64,000 nt of DNA from Alteromonas sp. BL110 (GCF_003443615.1 NZ_CP031967.1:3224001-3288000); one strand, 5' to 3'. Shown: positions 1 through 9,382, numbered from the stretch's first letter. Notes: generated by a model from the letters alone, not told the origin. A program made the numbers and translations.

Positions 1-210
1 ATGCTTCAAAATGTCAAAGCCCCAACATTAGTGATACACGGAGATGTTGATCACATGGTGCACCCCAGTGGCGGTGTTGCAACAGCCAGAGCGATATCAG
101 GTGCTAAACATCAAGTACTGCGCGGATTGCGCCATCAAATAGATACCATTCAATCACATCGGATAGCAGACAGTATCCTTGCTCATATACACTTGCATGC
201 AAACAAGTAG
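1..210 (+). CDS. Alpha/beta hydrolase, C-terminal fragment (5' end outside window)
   Basis: The reading frame is open to the left edge, so the ATG at base 1 is probably an internal methionine. The visible 69 residues have the last strand-loop-helix of an alpha/beta hydrolase: a 'VIHGDVDHMV' segment whose Asp would be the catalytic acid, then 'LRGLRHQI', whose His would be the catalytic base. The nucleophile elbow lies outside the window, so substrate and exact family cannot be given. It ends about 160 bases before the IscR sites that open the next transcription unit, and no terminator hairpin is evident after it. Confidence 0.6.
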   Translation: MLQNVKAPTLVIHGDVDHMVHPSGGVATARAISGAKHQVLRGLRHQIDTIQSHRIADSILAHIHLHANK

Positions 211-369
211 CGCTGATGGTAGACGTTATCTTTCACCTGAAGAATAAACGATCCCTTAGCATTTAGGGCAAGAGATACCACGCAAATTTAGCGCCTATTA
301 GCGCTTATTTTGATGGGGCTAAAACGAAACAAAACCCTTGATGTACAAAAGCGATTACTGGCATCAATA

Positions 370-394
370 ATACCTGACTAATTTACTGGGTCTT
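370..394 (+). promoter_or_regulatory. Upstream IscR type 1 binding site of iscR
   Basis: The 25 bases begin ATACCTGACTAATTTACTGG and follow the E. coli type 1 layout (ATASYYGACT, an A/T core, YAGTCRRSTAT) with a weaker right half. It sits head to tail with a second, near-perfect copy starting at 395. E. coli iscR is also controlled from tandem type 1 sites that bind the [2Fe-2S] form of IscR; function here is inferred. Confidence 0.65.
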
Positions 395-419
395 ATACTT
401 GACCATTTTAGTCGGGTAT
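395..419 (+). promoter_or_regulatory. IscR type 1 site overlapping the iscR promoter
   Basis: ATACTTGACC (395-404), an ATTT core and TAGTCGGGTAT (409-419) match the E. coli IscR type 1 consensus almost exactly. The site contains TTGACC (399-404), which with GAAAAT at 422-427 and a 17-base spacer forms a plausible promoter. Bound holo-IscR would therefore cover the -35 box and repress its own operon. The ATG of iscR is 31 bases past the -10 hexamer. Confidence 0.8.
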
Positions 420-457
420 GTGAAAATTCCTGTACTACAAAACGGCGGGAGAATCCA

Positions 458-943
458 ATGAAACTCACTTCTAAAGGGCGCTATGCGGTTACCGCAATGC
501 TTGATGTCGCTTTGCACTCAAAGCGTGGTCCAGTGCCTCTTGCCGATATCTCAGAACGACAAGAAATTTCTTTATCTTACTTAGAGCAGCTATTTTCTCG
601 GCTGCGTAAAGAACAACTGGTAGACAGTGTTCGCGGGCCCGGAGGCGGTTATTTGCTGGGACGGGAAGCAAGTGATATTGCGATAGGCGAAGTTATTCGC
701 GCCGTCGACGAGTCCATCGATGCTACGCGCTGTCAAGGTCAAGCCGATTGCCAAGGCGGCGATCGTTGCTTAACCCATAGCTTGTGGCAAGACCTAAGCG
801 ACCGTATTGCCGCATTTTTGAATTCGATCACGCTTGGTGAATTAATGGCTAAGCGCGATGTTCAGGAAGTGGCTGGTCGCCAGGACGGTAATGCATCACT
901 TCGTCATGTCACTAAAGATATTGAAGTAAGTATTCAACTTTAA
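458..943 (+). CDS. iscR: Fe-S cluster assembly transcriptional regulator IscR
   Basis: This 161-residue Rrf2-family regulator senses the [2Fe-2S] cluster and controls the isc/suf genes. The winged helix occupies roughly residues 1-65 (start '[18 protein letters not shown]', wing 'RGPGGGY'). The cluster ligands are all present: Cys92, Cys98, Cys104 and His107, the same numbering as E. coli IscR. The start is supported by GGGAGA upstream. It is followed after 18 bases by a cysteine desulfurase gene, and tandem type 1 sites at 370-419 make autorepression by the holo form very likely. The last 20 residues are poorly conserved in the family and tell little. Confidence 0.95.
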   Translation: MKLTSKGRYAVTAMLDVALHSKRGPVPLADISERQEISLSYLEQLFSRLRKEQLVDSVRGPGGGYLLGREASDIAIGEVIRAVDESIDATRCQGQADCQGGDRCLTHSLWQDLSDRIAAFLNSITLGELMAKRDVQEVAGRQDGNASLRHVTKDIEVSIQL

Positions 944-961
944 ATTGGTATTGAGCAACGC

Positions 962-2128
962 ATGGCTTTATCAACACCCATTTATTTAGATTACGCAGCA
1001 ACGACACCGGTAGACCCAAAAGTGGCCGAGGCGATGGCAAAATGCTTAACGCTTGAAGGTAACTTTGGTAACCCGGCTTCTCGTAGCTACCGATTCGGCT
1101 GGATGGCTGAAGAAGCGGTAGATGTTGCTAGAAATCAAATTAGCGACGCGCTGAACTGCGACCCTAGAGAGATTGTTTTTACCTCTGGCGCAACTGAGTC
1201 AAATAACCTCGCCATTAAAGGTATTGCGCAAGGCTATGCCGACAAAGGCAAGCATATTATTACTGTAAATACCGAGCACAAAGCGGTATTGGATACCTGT
1301 GAGTACTTACAAAAGCAGGGCTTTGATGTCACCTATCTTGAAGTACAGTCAAACGGGTTAATTGATTTAAACGAGCTCGAAAATGCGCTGCGCGACGACA
1401 CTATCTTAGTATCGGTCATGCACGTGAACAACGAGCTAGGCGTTATCCAAGACATCAGAGCTATTGGGCAACTTTGTCGCGACAAGGGCGTGTTTTTTCA
1501 CGTAGATGGCGCGCAGAGTGTTGGCAAGATAGCGATTGATTTGGCAGAGCTTCCGGTAGATTTACTGTCTATATCCGCCCATAAGATTTATGGTCCGAAA
1601 GGAATGGGGGCTTTATATGTGCGTCGTCGCCCTAAAATCAACCTGGTGGCACAGATTCATGGCGGTGGACACGAGCGCGGCATGCGTTCAGGTACCTTAG
1701 CTACTCATCAAATTGTGGGAATGGGGGAAGCCATTGCGCAGGCGTCGTCAAAAATGGAAGACGACAGTGCGCGCATATTAAAGCTGCGTGAATCGCTGTG
1801 GCAGGGCCTCCAACAACTTGACGATATTTATTTAAACGGGCATGCCACGCAGCGCATACCCGGCATATTAAATGTGAGTTTTGCGGGTGTAGATGGCGAA
1901 AGCTTGATGATGGGCTTAAATGATATTGCCGTATCGTCAGGGTCGGCGTGCACGTCAGCGAGTTTAGAACCCTCTTATGTGCTAAAAGCCATTGGCCGCA
2001 GCAATGAGCTGGCCCATGCAGGGATACGTTTTAGCGTAGGGCGTTTTACGACCCAAGAAGACGTTGATTACGTAGTAAACAAAGTGGTTGATGTAACCAC
2101 GCGACTGCGGCAAGCGGTCGTTGCTTAA
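962..2128 (+). CDS. iscS: Cysteine desulfurase, IscS type, lacking the C-terminal scaffold-docking tail
   Basis: A PLP-dependent desulfurase of 388 residues that takes sulfur from cysteine as a persulfide. The PLP lysine is Lys208 ('[10 protein letters not shown]'), the PLP-stacking His is His106 and the persulfide Cys is Cys330 in '[17 protein letters not shown]', the long-loop IscS type rather than SufS. E. coli IscS has 404 residues; this protein stops after '[10 protein letters not shown]' and lacks the final tail, which in E. coli IscS contacts IscU. That fits the neighbourhood: no iscU, iscA, hscBA or fdx follows, and the next gene is sufB. It probably serves the Suf scaffold and tRNA thiolation; partner choice is inference. 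Confidence 0.9.
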   Translation: MALSTPIYLDYAATTPVDPKVAEAMAKCLTLEGNFGNPASRSYRFGWMAEEAVDVARNQISDALNCDPREIVFTSGATESNNLAIKGIAQGYADKGKHIITVNTEHKAVLDTCEYLQKQGFDVTYLEVQSNGLIDLNELENALRDDTILVSVMHVNNELGVIQDIRAIGQLCRDKGVFFHVDGAQSVGKIAIDLAELPVDLLSISAHKIYGPKGMGALYVRRRPKINLVAQIHGGGHERGMRSGTLATHQIVGMGEAIAQASSKMEDDSARILKLRESLWQGLQQLDDIYLNGHATQRIPGILNVSFAGVDGESLMMGLNDIAVSSGSACTSASLEPSYVLKAIGRSNELAHAGIRFSVGRFTTQEDVDYVVNKVVDVTTRLRQAVVA

Positions 2129-2320
2129 ACGCTGTATTTAGCGTTTGGAAATGGGTTTTAGTTTAAGCGTAAGTTTTAATTTTTGTAGAAAGCTGAATAC
2201 GCTTTTCGTAAAAGCATTCTGTGAGTGTAGTGAGTGTGGACGAAAATTAATGAATAGTTAACGCGAAATAAGCGTTAAGTAACGTTTAAAACCCGCTAGT
2301 AGCCATAAATTAGTGGCTGA

Positions 2321-2353
2321 ATATTTGAGTGAAATAGTCGGGTATTATATACT
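2321..2353 (+). promoter_or_regulatory. sufB promoter with an embedded IscR type 1 site
   Basis: ATATTTGAGTGAAATAGTCG (2321-2340) plus GGTAT (2341-2345) gives a third type 1 IscR motif with two deviations from consensus. It overlaps a good sigma-70 promoter, TTGAGT (2325-2330), 17 bases, TATACT (2348-2353). IscR bound here would block RNA polymerase. The suf genes can therefore be expressed apart from iscR-iscS under the same regulator, whereas E. coli suf uses a type 2 IscR site. Confidence 0.75.
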
Positions 2354-2545
2354 ACGGCACCAAAAATTTTAGGCTGTCCGCATGTAACTGGCAGTTTCAA
2401 CAATTTTGTGGGGGATAAACCCAACTACATAAAGTTGTTGAAGCTGAAGATTTACATAAATTACCAAGACCGTGGGGTAATTTATTCGCCGGTTGAGTAG
2501 AAAGAACAGTGGCAGCAAATGCAGGCAAACAAGTGAGATCCCAAC
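2354..2545 (+). promoter_or_regulatory. Structured 5' leader of sufB
   Basis: About 190 bases separate the predicted transcription start from sufB, and they fold well on inspection. CAGTTTCAACAA (2392-2403) pairs with TTGTTGAAGCTG (2435-2446), 12 pairs with one G-U. ATAAATTACC (2456-2465) pairs perfectly with GGTAATTTAT (2476-2485) around a 10-base loop. Neither is followed by a U-run, so they are not terminators. The Shine-Dalgarno before ATG 2546 is weak. I know no riboswitch class that fits. Confidence 0.5.
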
Positions 2546-3982
2546 ATGAGTGAACAGATCGAACAGGCGTTAGAAAGAAAGTACGATGCAGGTTTCTATT
2601 CAGAAATCGAATCTGAAACGTTTGAGAGCGGCCTGGACGAGTCGGTTATCCGCCGCATATCAGCAATGAAAAATGAGCCTGAATGGATGCTTGAATGGCG
2701 TTTGAAGTCTTACCATGCATGGCTAGAGATGGAAGAGCCAGAATGGGCGCACGTCGACTATCCAAAAATTGACTATCAAGCCATCTCTTACTACTCGGCA
2801 CCAAAGAGTATGAAAGATAAACCTCAGTCATTAGACGAGGTGGACCCGGAGCTACTGCGCACCTACGAAAAACTTGGTATTCCGCTGCACGAACAAGAAA
2901 TGCTGGCGGGCGTCGCTGTAGATGCGGTATTCGACTCGGTATCAGTAGTTACAACATTCCGTGAGAAGCTTGAAGAAGCAGGCGTTATCTTCTGCCCAAT
3001 TTCTGAAGCGGTTCAGAAATACCCTGACCTTGTTAAAAAATACATTGGTTCAGTGGTTCCGCGCACGGACAACTATTTCGCTGCGTTAAACAGTGCTGTA
3101 TTTACCGACGGTTCATTTGTTTATATTCCTAAAGGCACACGCTGCCCAATGGAGCTTTCTACTTATTTCCGTATCAACGAAATGAACACAGGTCAGTTCG
3201 AGCGCACCTTGATTGTTGCTGATGAAGGCAGCTACGTAAGCTACCTAGAAGGATGTACCGCACCACAGCGTGACGAGAATCAGCTGCACGCGGCAGTGGT
3301 AGAACTTGTTGCGATGGACGATGCGCAAATCAAGTATTCGACGGTACAAAACTGGTATCCAGGCGACGAGAACGGTAAAGGCGGTATCTACAACTTCGTT
3401 ACTAAACGTGGTGTAGCGCATACCAATGCGAAAATTTCGTGGACGCAGGTAGAAACGGGTTCTGCGGTAACGTGGAAATACCCTAGCTGTGTACTTAAAG
3501 GCGATAACAGTGTAGGTGAATTCTACTCAGTAGCACTTACTCGAGGTCGTCAGCAGGCTGATACCGGTACCAAGATGATTCACGTGGGTAAAAACACCAA
3601 GTCGACCATCATCTCTAAAGGTATTTCAGCGGGTAACAGCAATAACGCCTATCGCGGGTTAGTCCAAATGGGCCCGCGCGCAGACGGTGCACGTAACTTT
3701 ACCGAATGTGACTCGTTGCTTATCGGTGATAAATGTGGTGCTCACACGTTCCCGTATATCGAAAGCCGCAACCCTTCAGCGATTGTTGAGCACGAAGCAA
3801 CAACATCGAAGGTGAGCGACGAACAATTGTTTTTGTGTCAGCAACGTGGCTTAGACACAGAAAAAGCCGTTTCTATGATTGTTAACGGTTTCTGTAAAGA
3901 AGTATTCAAAGAGCTGCCAATGGAATTTGCCGTAGAAGCCGGCAAGCTGCTCGAAATTAGTCTTGAAGGTTCAGTGGGGTAA
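2546..3982 (+). CDS. sufB: Fe-S cluster scaffold protein SufB
   Basis: SufB (478 residues; E. coli 495) is the core of the SufBC2D scaffold on which new clusters are built in the cytoplasm. The C-terminal beta-helix is intact, with Cys397 in '[17 protein letters not shown]' (equivalent to E. coli Cys405) and His416-Glu417 in '[12 protein letters not shown]', the residues linked to nascent cluster binding. It starts the sufBCDS run; sufC follows after 3 bases. Expression is likely set by IscR at 2321 and possibly by the folded leader. Confidence 0.96.
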   Translation: MSEQIEQALERKYDAGFYSEIESETFESGLDESVIRRISAMKNEPEWMLEWRLKSYHAWLEMEEPEWAHVDYPKIDYQAISYYSAPKSMKDKPQSLDEVDPELLRTYEKLGIPLHEQEMLAGVAVDAVFDSVSVVTTFREKLEEAGVIFCPISEAVQKYPDLVKKYIGSVVPRTDNYFAALNSAVFTDGSFVYIPKGTRCPMELSTYFRINEMNTGQFERTLIVADEGSYVSYLEGCTAPQRDENQLHAAVVELVAMDDAQIKYSTVQNWYPGDENGKGGIYNFVTKRGVAHTNAKISWTQVETGSAVTWKYPSCVLKGDNSVGEFYSVALTRGRQQADTGTKMIHVGKNTKSTIISKGISAGNSNNAYRGLVQMGPRADGARNFTECDSLLIGDKCGAHTFPYIESRNPSAIVEHEATTSKVSDEQLFLCQQRGLDTEKAVSMIVNGFCKEVFKELPMEFAVEAGKLLEISLEGSVG

Positions 3983-3985
3983 TCA

Positions 3986-4747
3986 ATGCTTAGTATCAAG
4001 AATTTACATGCCAGCGTGGAAGAGAAGAACATCATTAAGGGTCTTAACCTTGAAGTTAAACCTGGTGAAGTACACGCTATCATGGGTCCCAACGGTGCCG
4101 GTAAAAGTACACTAGGTTACGTGCTATCTGGCCGTGACGGTTATGAAGTCAGCGAAGGCGAAGCCATGCTGAACGGTAAAGACTTGCTAGAGCTTGACGT
4201 AGAAGAGCGTGCACGTGAAGGTCTTTTCCTTGCATTCCAATACCCAGTAGAAATTCCTGGCGTCAGCAACATGGAGTTTATGAAAGAGTCGGTAAACGCT
4301 ATGCGAGAAGAGCGTGGCGAAGAGCCTCTGACGGCTGCTGAGTTTCTTAAAAAAGCGAAAGAAGCCTGTAAGCAAGTTCAGCTTCCGCTAGACTTCCTAA
4401 AGCGTGGTGTTAACGAAGGTTTCTCTGGTGGTGAGAAGAAGCGTAACGAAATCATGCAAATGATTTTGTTAGAGCCAAAGCTTTGCATTCTAGATGAATC
4501 TGATTCAGGTCTTGACGTTGACGCATTACAGGTTGTTGCAGATGGCGTTAACAGCCAGCGCGACGGTGAACGTAGCTTCATCGTTGTTACTCACTATCAG
4601 CGTCTTCTTGACTACATTAAGCCTGACTTTGTCCATATTCTTGCTGATGGCAAAATCGTGAAAAGTGGCGACGCGTCACTTGCGCTAGAAGTAGAAAAAA
4701 GCGGTTATGCATTCCTAGGTAAAGCGTACGAGGAGGCTGAGGCATGA
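3986..4747 (+). CDS. sufC: Fe-S assembly ATPase SufC
   Basis: An ABC-type ATPase of 253 residues that drives conformational change in the SufBCD scaffold rather than membrane transport. Walker A GPNGAGKST is at 34-42, the Q-loop Gln near 85, the signature SGGEK at 147-151, Walker B 'LCILDE' at 166-171 and the switch His at 203. There are no membrane segments. It follows sufB by 3 bases and overlaps sufD by 4 bases (ATGA), so the three subunits are translationally coupled. Confidence 0.97.
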   Translation: MLSIKNLHASVEEKNIIKGLNLEVKPGEVHAIMGPNGAGKSTLGYVLSGRDGYEVSEGEAMLNGKDLLELDVEERAREGLFLAFQYPVEIPGVSNMEFMKESVNAMREERGEEPLTAAEFLKKAKEACKQVQLPLDFLKRGVNEGFSGGEKKRNEIMQMILLEPKLCILDESDSGLDVDALQVVADGVNSQRDGERSFIVVTHYQRLLDYIKPDFVHILADGKIVKSGDASLALEVEKSGYAFLGKAYEEAEA

Positions 4748-6000
4748 GTCAATGGCTAGAACAGGTCATTGATAGCGCACAGCGCGACGATTATTTATCG
4801 CCCGTGCGTCAACAGGCCTTAACACAGTTAAAAGCTGACGGCTGGCCAGCGCGTAGAAGCGAGAGCTGGCGCTTTACACCGCTTACACCTGTAGAAAAGC
4901 GTGAAGCGAAACAGGCTGTACAGGCTGACAGCATACCGGTTCCTGCTATCGATAATCTAAACGCTATCGACCTTGTATTTGTAGACGGTGTCTTGATTAC
5001 GCAGGTTAATACGCTTGATGTGCCATCAGGCATGACAATTACGTCGCTCAATACTGATGATGCAGCTACGCAGCAAGCTATTAGTAGTGTTTACGGTCAA
5101 GTTAAGCCAACTCGTCATATGTTTGGTTTAGTGAACGATGCACTATGCCAACACGGTATATTTATTAACGTAGAAGCAGGTGTAAAAATCGATACACCGG
5201 TACGCATCGTGAATATGGCTTCACGAAATGTCGATGCTCACACGCGTGTGGTAGTGAAGGTAGCAGAAGGCGCAAGCGCCACTGTTATCGAACAAGGTTT
5301 TGGCGATACTGAAAGCCTAACTACAGCGTTTGCTGAATATGATTTGGCTGATGATGCACATCTAGAGCACTATCGTTTCGCTATGTTTACTGGCAAAGCC
5401 AAGCAATTAGGTGGTAGTCACTTCAAACTGCATAACCGCACTACGCTCAACAGCACTATGGTGGGCTATGGTAGTGAGCTATCTCGTTTAGACGTAGATA
5501 TTCATCACGCCGGTGAATTTGCTGACGCGAAGATGAACGCCATTTATCTTCTGGCGGAAGGCGAGCTATTCGACCTTCATTCAACCATTGAGCATGCTAT
5601 GCCAAATGGGACAACAGAAGAAAACGCGCGCGGTATTGTTGGTGATAAGGCCCGTGCGGTATTTAACGGTCGTATTCACATTCATCGCGATGCGCAAAAA
5701 ACACTAGCAGAGCTTAACAACCGCAATCTATTGCTATCTCGCCGAGGCGTTATTAATACCAAGCCTGAGCTTGAGATATATGCCGACGACGTAAAATGTG
5801 CCCACGGCGCAACGGTGGCAGAAATTGAAGAAGAAGCGCTGTACTACATGCTTACTCGTGGTATTCCGCGTAGTAAAGCACTGGTTATGCTGAATTTTGG
5901 CTTTATCCAAGAGCTAATTAACGATGTGCCAAACGTAGCAGTACGCGAGTGGCTTGCACCTATCTTGAGCGAACGTTTCGCTCAGATGGAGGTGAAATGA
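4744..6000 (+). CDS. sufD: Fe-S scaffold protein SufD
   Basis: SufD (418 residues) is the SufB paralogue that completes the SufBC2D complex and is needed for iron entry and full SufC activity. The N-terminal helical part is variable. The C-terminal beta-helix ends in the family block 'DDVKCAHGATVAEIEEEALY', with Cys352 and His354 matching E. coli Cys358/His360. It overlaps sufC by ATGA at its start and sufS by ATGA at its end. Confidence 0.95.
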   Translation: MSQWLEQVIDSAQRDDYLSPVRQQALTQLKADGWPARRSESWRFTPLTPVEKREAKQAVQADSIPVPAIDNLNAIDLVFVDGVLITQVNTLDVPSGMTITSLNTDDAATQQAISSVYGQVKPTRHMFGLVNDALCQHGIFINVEAGVKIDTPVRIVNMASRNVDAHTRVVVKVAEGASATVIEQGFGDTESLTTAFAEYDLADDAHLEHYRFAMFTGKAKQLGGSHFKLHNRTTLNSTMVGYGSELSRLDVDIHHAGEFADAKMNAIYLLAEGELFDLHSTIEHAMPNGTTEENARGIVGDKARAVFNGRIHIHRDAQKTLAELNNRNLLLSRRGVINTKPELEIYADDVKCAHGATVAEIEEEALYYMLTRGIPRSKALVMLNFGFIQELINDVPNVAVREWLAPILSERFAQMEVK

Positions 6001-7214
6001 GTTTAAACGTTGCAGCACTTCGTGCCCAGTTTCCTATTTTATCGAAAACGGTAGACGGCAAACCGCTGGTATACCTCGATAACGCGGCAACAACACAAAA
6101 ACCTCAGGCGGTGATCGACGCCTTGGTAGATTTTTACACGGGTACGAACGCGAACGTGCACCGCGGAGCGCATCATTTGTCAGATGAAGCCACGCGCCGC
6201 TACGAAAATGCACGTACCAGCGTTGCTACGTTTATTAATGCTAACGTTCGCGAAGAAGTCATTTGGACTGCCGGTACCACTGAAGCTATTAACATTGTCG
6301 CTAATGGTTTAAGTCAGCTACTTGCTGAAGGCGATGAAGTGATGGTGACCGAACTGGAGCATCACGCTAACTTAGTTACTTGGCAGCAAGCTTGCCGCAG
6401 CTCTGGTGCAACATTAAACGTTGTGCCTATTTTCGATAGTGGTGAGCTTGATGTTGAAGCGTTCGACAGATTGCTGTCTGAAAACACTAAGCTAGTGGCA
6501 TTCCCACATGTATCAAATGCGTTAGGCACGGTTAACCCAATCAAAACACTGACCCAAAAAGCGAAAGCAGTTGGCGCATGGGTGCTAGTAGATGGCGCCC
6601 AAGGCATTGCTCATGGCGGCGTTGACGTACAAGACATTGGTTGTGATTTTTACACGTTTTCAGGGCACAAACTTTTTGGTCCAACGGGCATAGGCTGCTT
6701 GTGGGGTAAAAAAGAAGTGCTTGAAACCTGGCCAGTATGGCAGGTAGGCGGCGAGATGATCAAAGATGTGACTTACCATGAAGCCACATGGGGTGCATTA
6801 CCAAACCGCTTAGAAGCAGGCACGCCTAACATTGCTGGTGCTATTGGTATGGGCGCAGCGGTAGATTGGTTTAGTGCGTTTGATGTTAATGCGCTGCACG
6901 AGCATGAACAAAAGTTACTTGCCTATGCTACCGAACAAGCAGAAGCGCTTGACGGCATGCGTATCATTGGTACCGCACCTAATAAAGTAGGGGTGTTGAG
7001 CTTCTTACTTGATGGCGCTCACCCTGCGGACGTAGGCTTTATTTTGGATAGGCAAGGTGTCGCAATTCGTACTGGCGATAACTGCGCACAGCCGCTTATG
7101 AAACGCTTTGGTATTCCTGGCACCGCGCGTGCGTCTTTCTCAATTTATAATACGCTTGAAGAAGTCGACAGCTTATTCGCTGCACTTAAGAAAGCAAAAA
7201 TGATGTTGGCCTAA
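5997..7214 (+). CDS. sufS: Cysteine desulfurase SufS
   Basis: A PLP-dependent class II desulfurase of 405 residues (E. coli SufS 406) that passes persulfide to SufE and then to SufB. The PLP lysine is Lys225 in 'SGHKLFGPTGIG' and the catalytic Cys is Cys363 in the short-loop 'RTGDNCAQPLM' context that separates SufS from IscS. I place the start at ATG 5997, which overlaps the sufD stop and follows GGAGG; an upstream in-frame codon at 5949 adds 16 residues unlike the family. The locus thus has two desulfurases. Confidence 0.95.
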   Translation: MSLNVAALRAQFPILSKTVDGKPLVYLDNAATTQKPQAVIDALVDFYTGTNANVHRGAHHLSDEATRRYENARTSVATFINANVREEVIWTAGTTEAINIVANGLSQLLAEGDEVMVTELEHHANLVTWQQACRSSGATLNVVPIFDSGELDVEAFDRLLSENTKLVAFPHVSNALGTVNPIKTLTQKAKAVGAWVLVDGAQGIAHGGVDVQDIGCDFYTFSGHKLFGPTGIGCLWGKKEVLETWPVWQVGGEMIKDVTYHEATWGALPNRLEAGTPNIAGAIGMGAAVDWFSAFDVNALHEHEQKLLAYATEQAEALDGMRIIGTAPNKVGVLSFLLDGAHPADVGFILDRQGVAIRTGDNCAQPLMKRFGIPGTARASFSIYNTLEEVDSLFAALKKAKMMLA

Positions 7215-7223
7215 GGAGGCATT

Positions 7224-7580
7224 ATGAGTGTTGAAACTTTCGTACCTAGTACAAAGCTCATTACGCTAACTGACAGTGCCATTAAGCATTTCGAAAGTAA
7301 GCTTAAAGATAAGCCTGGTCAGTTAATTCGTTTATCGACAAAAGTAAGCGGCTGCACGGGTTATGCTTATGTACTCGATTTCGCTGATGGCGCACAAGCA
7401 GGGGATGAAATTGTAGAGATTTCTCCGATTGTAAATGTGGCAGTAGCAGCTGATGCAACAGACCTCTTGCGTAATACAGAAATTGATTATGTGACTGAAG
7501 GTGTGAATGGCATCATAAAATACAACAACCCTAACGTGGTTGATGAATGTGGGTGTGGCGAGAGCTTCAACGTGGGCTAA
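7224..7580 (+). CDS. sufA: A-type Fe-S carrier protein, SufA/IscA/HesB family
   Basis: A 118-residue A-type carrier that takes clusters from the scaffold to client proteins. The three ligand cysteines are Cys44 ('VSGCTGYAY') and Cys109/Cys111 ('DECGCGESFNV'). AAGGAGG sits just before the ATG. Its place inside the suf operon argues for SufA, but IscA and ErpA share the same signature, so the symbol is by context. Instead of the usual 'SGCSGF' it has 'SGCTGYAY', a SufA-like variant. Confidence 0.85.
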   Translation: MSVETFVPSTKLITLTDSAIKHFESKLKDKPGQLIRLSTKVSGCTGYAYVLDFADGAQAGDEIVEISPIVNVAVAADATDLLRNTEIDYVTEGVNGIIKYNNPNVVDECGCGESFNVG

Positions 7581-7631
7581 CGCCTGCGTTCATTACCCAC
7601 AAAGAGTATTACCAAGAGTACAAAATCGTTT

Positions 7632-8165
7632 ATGAAGCAAAAAATGGTGACCACCGAACGCGAATGTAAGGCGCGTTTGGTTCCTGCTGGCAATCCCACC
7701 GTTATACCTGAGGGTGAGTTTGTTAATATCACGCAAGAGCTAGGTGGTAATTACACCGTAACTTGGCGTGGTAATATGTACCGTATTGACGGTACCGATG
7801 CTGGTGCAATTGGCCGTAAAGCCATGACGCTAAGCTTCGACGCTCCCGAAGATGGTAACATCAGTGAACAGCAAGTGTGGGACGCGTTAGAAACTATCTA
7901 TGACCCAGAAATTCCTATCAACCTTGTATCGCTCGGCCTTATCTATAAGGTGGATATCGAACAGGCATCTGGTGCCGTAAATATCGATATGACGCTTACA
8001 GCACCAGGCTGTGGTATGGGGCCAGTTTTAGTTGGCGATGTGGAATATCGTGTAGCCATGGTGCCTCATGTTAAAAACGTGAATGTTGAGTTGGTATTCG
8101 ACCCAGCTTGGTCGCGTGATATGATGAGTGAAGAAGCGCAGCTTGAAGCGGGTTTGTTCTTTTAA
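7632..8165 (+). CDS. sufT: Fe-S cluster maturation protein SufT (MIP18/DUF59 family)
   Basis: 177 residues with the two-part SufT layout: an N-terminal segment ('PEGEFVNITQELGGNYTV') and a C-terminal MIP18 domain (about 80-177). The domain carries 'YDPEIPINLVSLGLIY' (Asp91-Pro92-Glu93) and the conserved Cys127 in 'TAPGCGMGPVL'. SufT-type proteins help deliver Fe-S clusters to targets. The start is uncertain between ATG 7632 and ATG 7644; neither has a strong ribosome binding site. It lies between the A-type carrier and sufE. Confidence 0.88.
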   Translation: MKQKMVTTERECKARLVPAGNPTVIPEGEFVNITQELGGNYTVTWRGNMYRIDGTDAGAIGRKAMTLSFDAPEDGNISEQQVWDALETIYDPEIPINLVSLGLIYKVDIEQASGAVNIDMTLTAPGCGMGPVLVGDVEYRVAMVPHVKNVNVELVFDPAWSRDMMSEEAQLEAGLFF

Positions 8166-8219
8166 GCGGTTAATATACCGCCTACCTATAATTCTTTTTA
8201 CACAATTACGGAAATAGCA

Positions 8220-8630
8220 ATGCAACTACCTAGCAGTGACGAAATTATTGATGATTTAGCGTTCTTCGACGATTGGGAACAGCGTTATCAGTACATCATT
8301 GATTTAGGAAAATCTATTCCGGGTTTACCAGAAGATGCCAAGACGCCTGAACGTCTAGTAAAGGGATGTCAAAGTAGCGTGTGGTTGATAGAGTCTTACG
8401 ACGGTAATAAAATCAACTTTGACGTGGACAGCGATGCCGTTATCGTTCAAGGCCTACTTGCCTTAGTACTCGCCGCCTACAACGACAAAACGCCAAAGGA
8501 CATCTTAGCATTTGATATCGACGGCTACTTTGAAGCATTAGATCTTGAGCGTCATATCACCCCGACTCGCGGCAATGGTTTACGCGCTATCGTGGGTAAA
8601 ATTCAAGAGCTTGCAAGAGCTAACGCTTAA
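8220..8630 (+). CDS. sufE: Sulfur acceptor protein SufE
   Basis: A 136-residue sulfur shuttle that accepts persulfide from SufS and passes it to SufB, enhancing desulfurase turnover. The acceptor cysteine is Cys50 in 'LVKGCQSSVWL', matching Cys51 of E. coli SufE. Residues 20-130 follow the usual SufE alpha/beta fold. CGGAAA precedes the ATG. It closes the iron-sulfur locus; the following 300 bases hold the ndk promoter, and I saw no strong terminator hairpin directly after sufE. Confidence 0.95.
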   Translation: MQLPSSDEIIDDLAFFDDWEQRYQYIIDLGKSIPGLPEDAKTPERLVKGCQSSVWLIESYDGNKINFDVDSDAVIVQGLLALVLAAYNDKTPKDILAFDIDGYFEALDLERHITPTRGNGLRAIVGKIQELARANA

Positions 8631-8856
8631 TACTTAAAGTCTAATATACAGAACCTAGTACATTATCGTTATGTCAGATATCGCACCTCATCTTATTTAC
8701 CGAGTATAGTCTTTGTGAAGGCAGATATTATTGCTTTACAATATTTGCTTTCGCAAAATAATGTATACACTGTCATCATATTGTCATAGCCAGCGGGTTA
8801 ATCTGACACTATATTGCAAGTAAAAACAATATGTTACGCCTGGTTTAAAAAGGCGC

Positions 8857-8885
8857 TGGTCAAGCCGTTATTAATTGCCTATAAT
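8857..8885 (+). promoter_or_regulatory. Probable ndk promoter
   Basis: TGGTCA (8857-8862), a 17-base spacer and TATAAT (8880-8885) lie 49 bases before the ndk ATG. The rest of the 304-base gap after sufE (8631-8856) is AT-rich and shows no ORF, RNA gene or clear operator. Confidence 0.6.
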
Positions 8886-8934
8886 TCGCGGCCAAAATTT
8901 AAAGATACATACACTATTTGTTTGGAGAGAGAAC

Positions 8935-9366
8935 ATGGCTCTTGAGCGTACTTTTTCGATTATCAAGCCTGATGCGGTAGCTAAAAACGTAATCGGTGCA
9001 ATTTACAACCGTTTCGAATCTGCAGGTCTTCGCATTGTGGCATCTAAGATGATCCACATGAGCAAAGAGCAAGCAGAAGGCTTCTATGCAGAACACAAAG
9101 AGCGTCCTTTCTTCGGCGCACTTGTAGACTTCATGACGTCTGGTCCGGTTATGGTTCAAGTACTAGAAGGCGAAAACGCTGTTCTAGCTAACCGTGAAAT
9201 CATGGGCGCAACTAACCCAGCTGATGCAGCTGCAGGTACACTACGTTCAGACTACGCTGCGTCAATCGACGAAAACGCAGTTCACGGTTCTGACGCGCCT
9301 GAGTCAGCAGCACGTGAAATTGCATACTTCTTCTCTGAAGAGGAAATCTGCCCACGTACTCGCTAA
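8935..9366 (+). CDS. ndk: Nucleoside diphosphate kinase
   Basis: Transfers the gamma phosphate of ATP to NDPs, balancing nucleotide pools in the cytoplasm. The 143 residues equal the E. coli length. '[12 protein letters not shown]' opens the fold and the phosphorylated His is in '[20 protein letters not shown]'. The start at 8935 follows TTTGGAGAGAGAAC; an in-frame extension from 8875 has no homology and would run into the promoter. A strong terminator follows at 9383. Confidence 0.97.
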   Translation: MALERTFSIIKPDAVAKNVIGAIYNRFESAGLRIVASKMIHMSKEQAEGFYAEHKERPFFGALVDFMTSGPVMVQVLEGENAVLANREIMGATNPADAAAGTLRSDYAASIDENAVHGSDAPESAAREIAYFFSEEEICPRTR

Positions 9367-9382
9367 GATTACGAAGGTAGAT

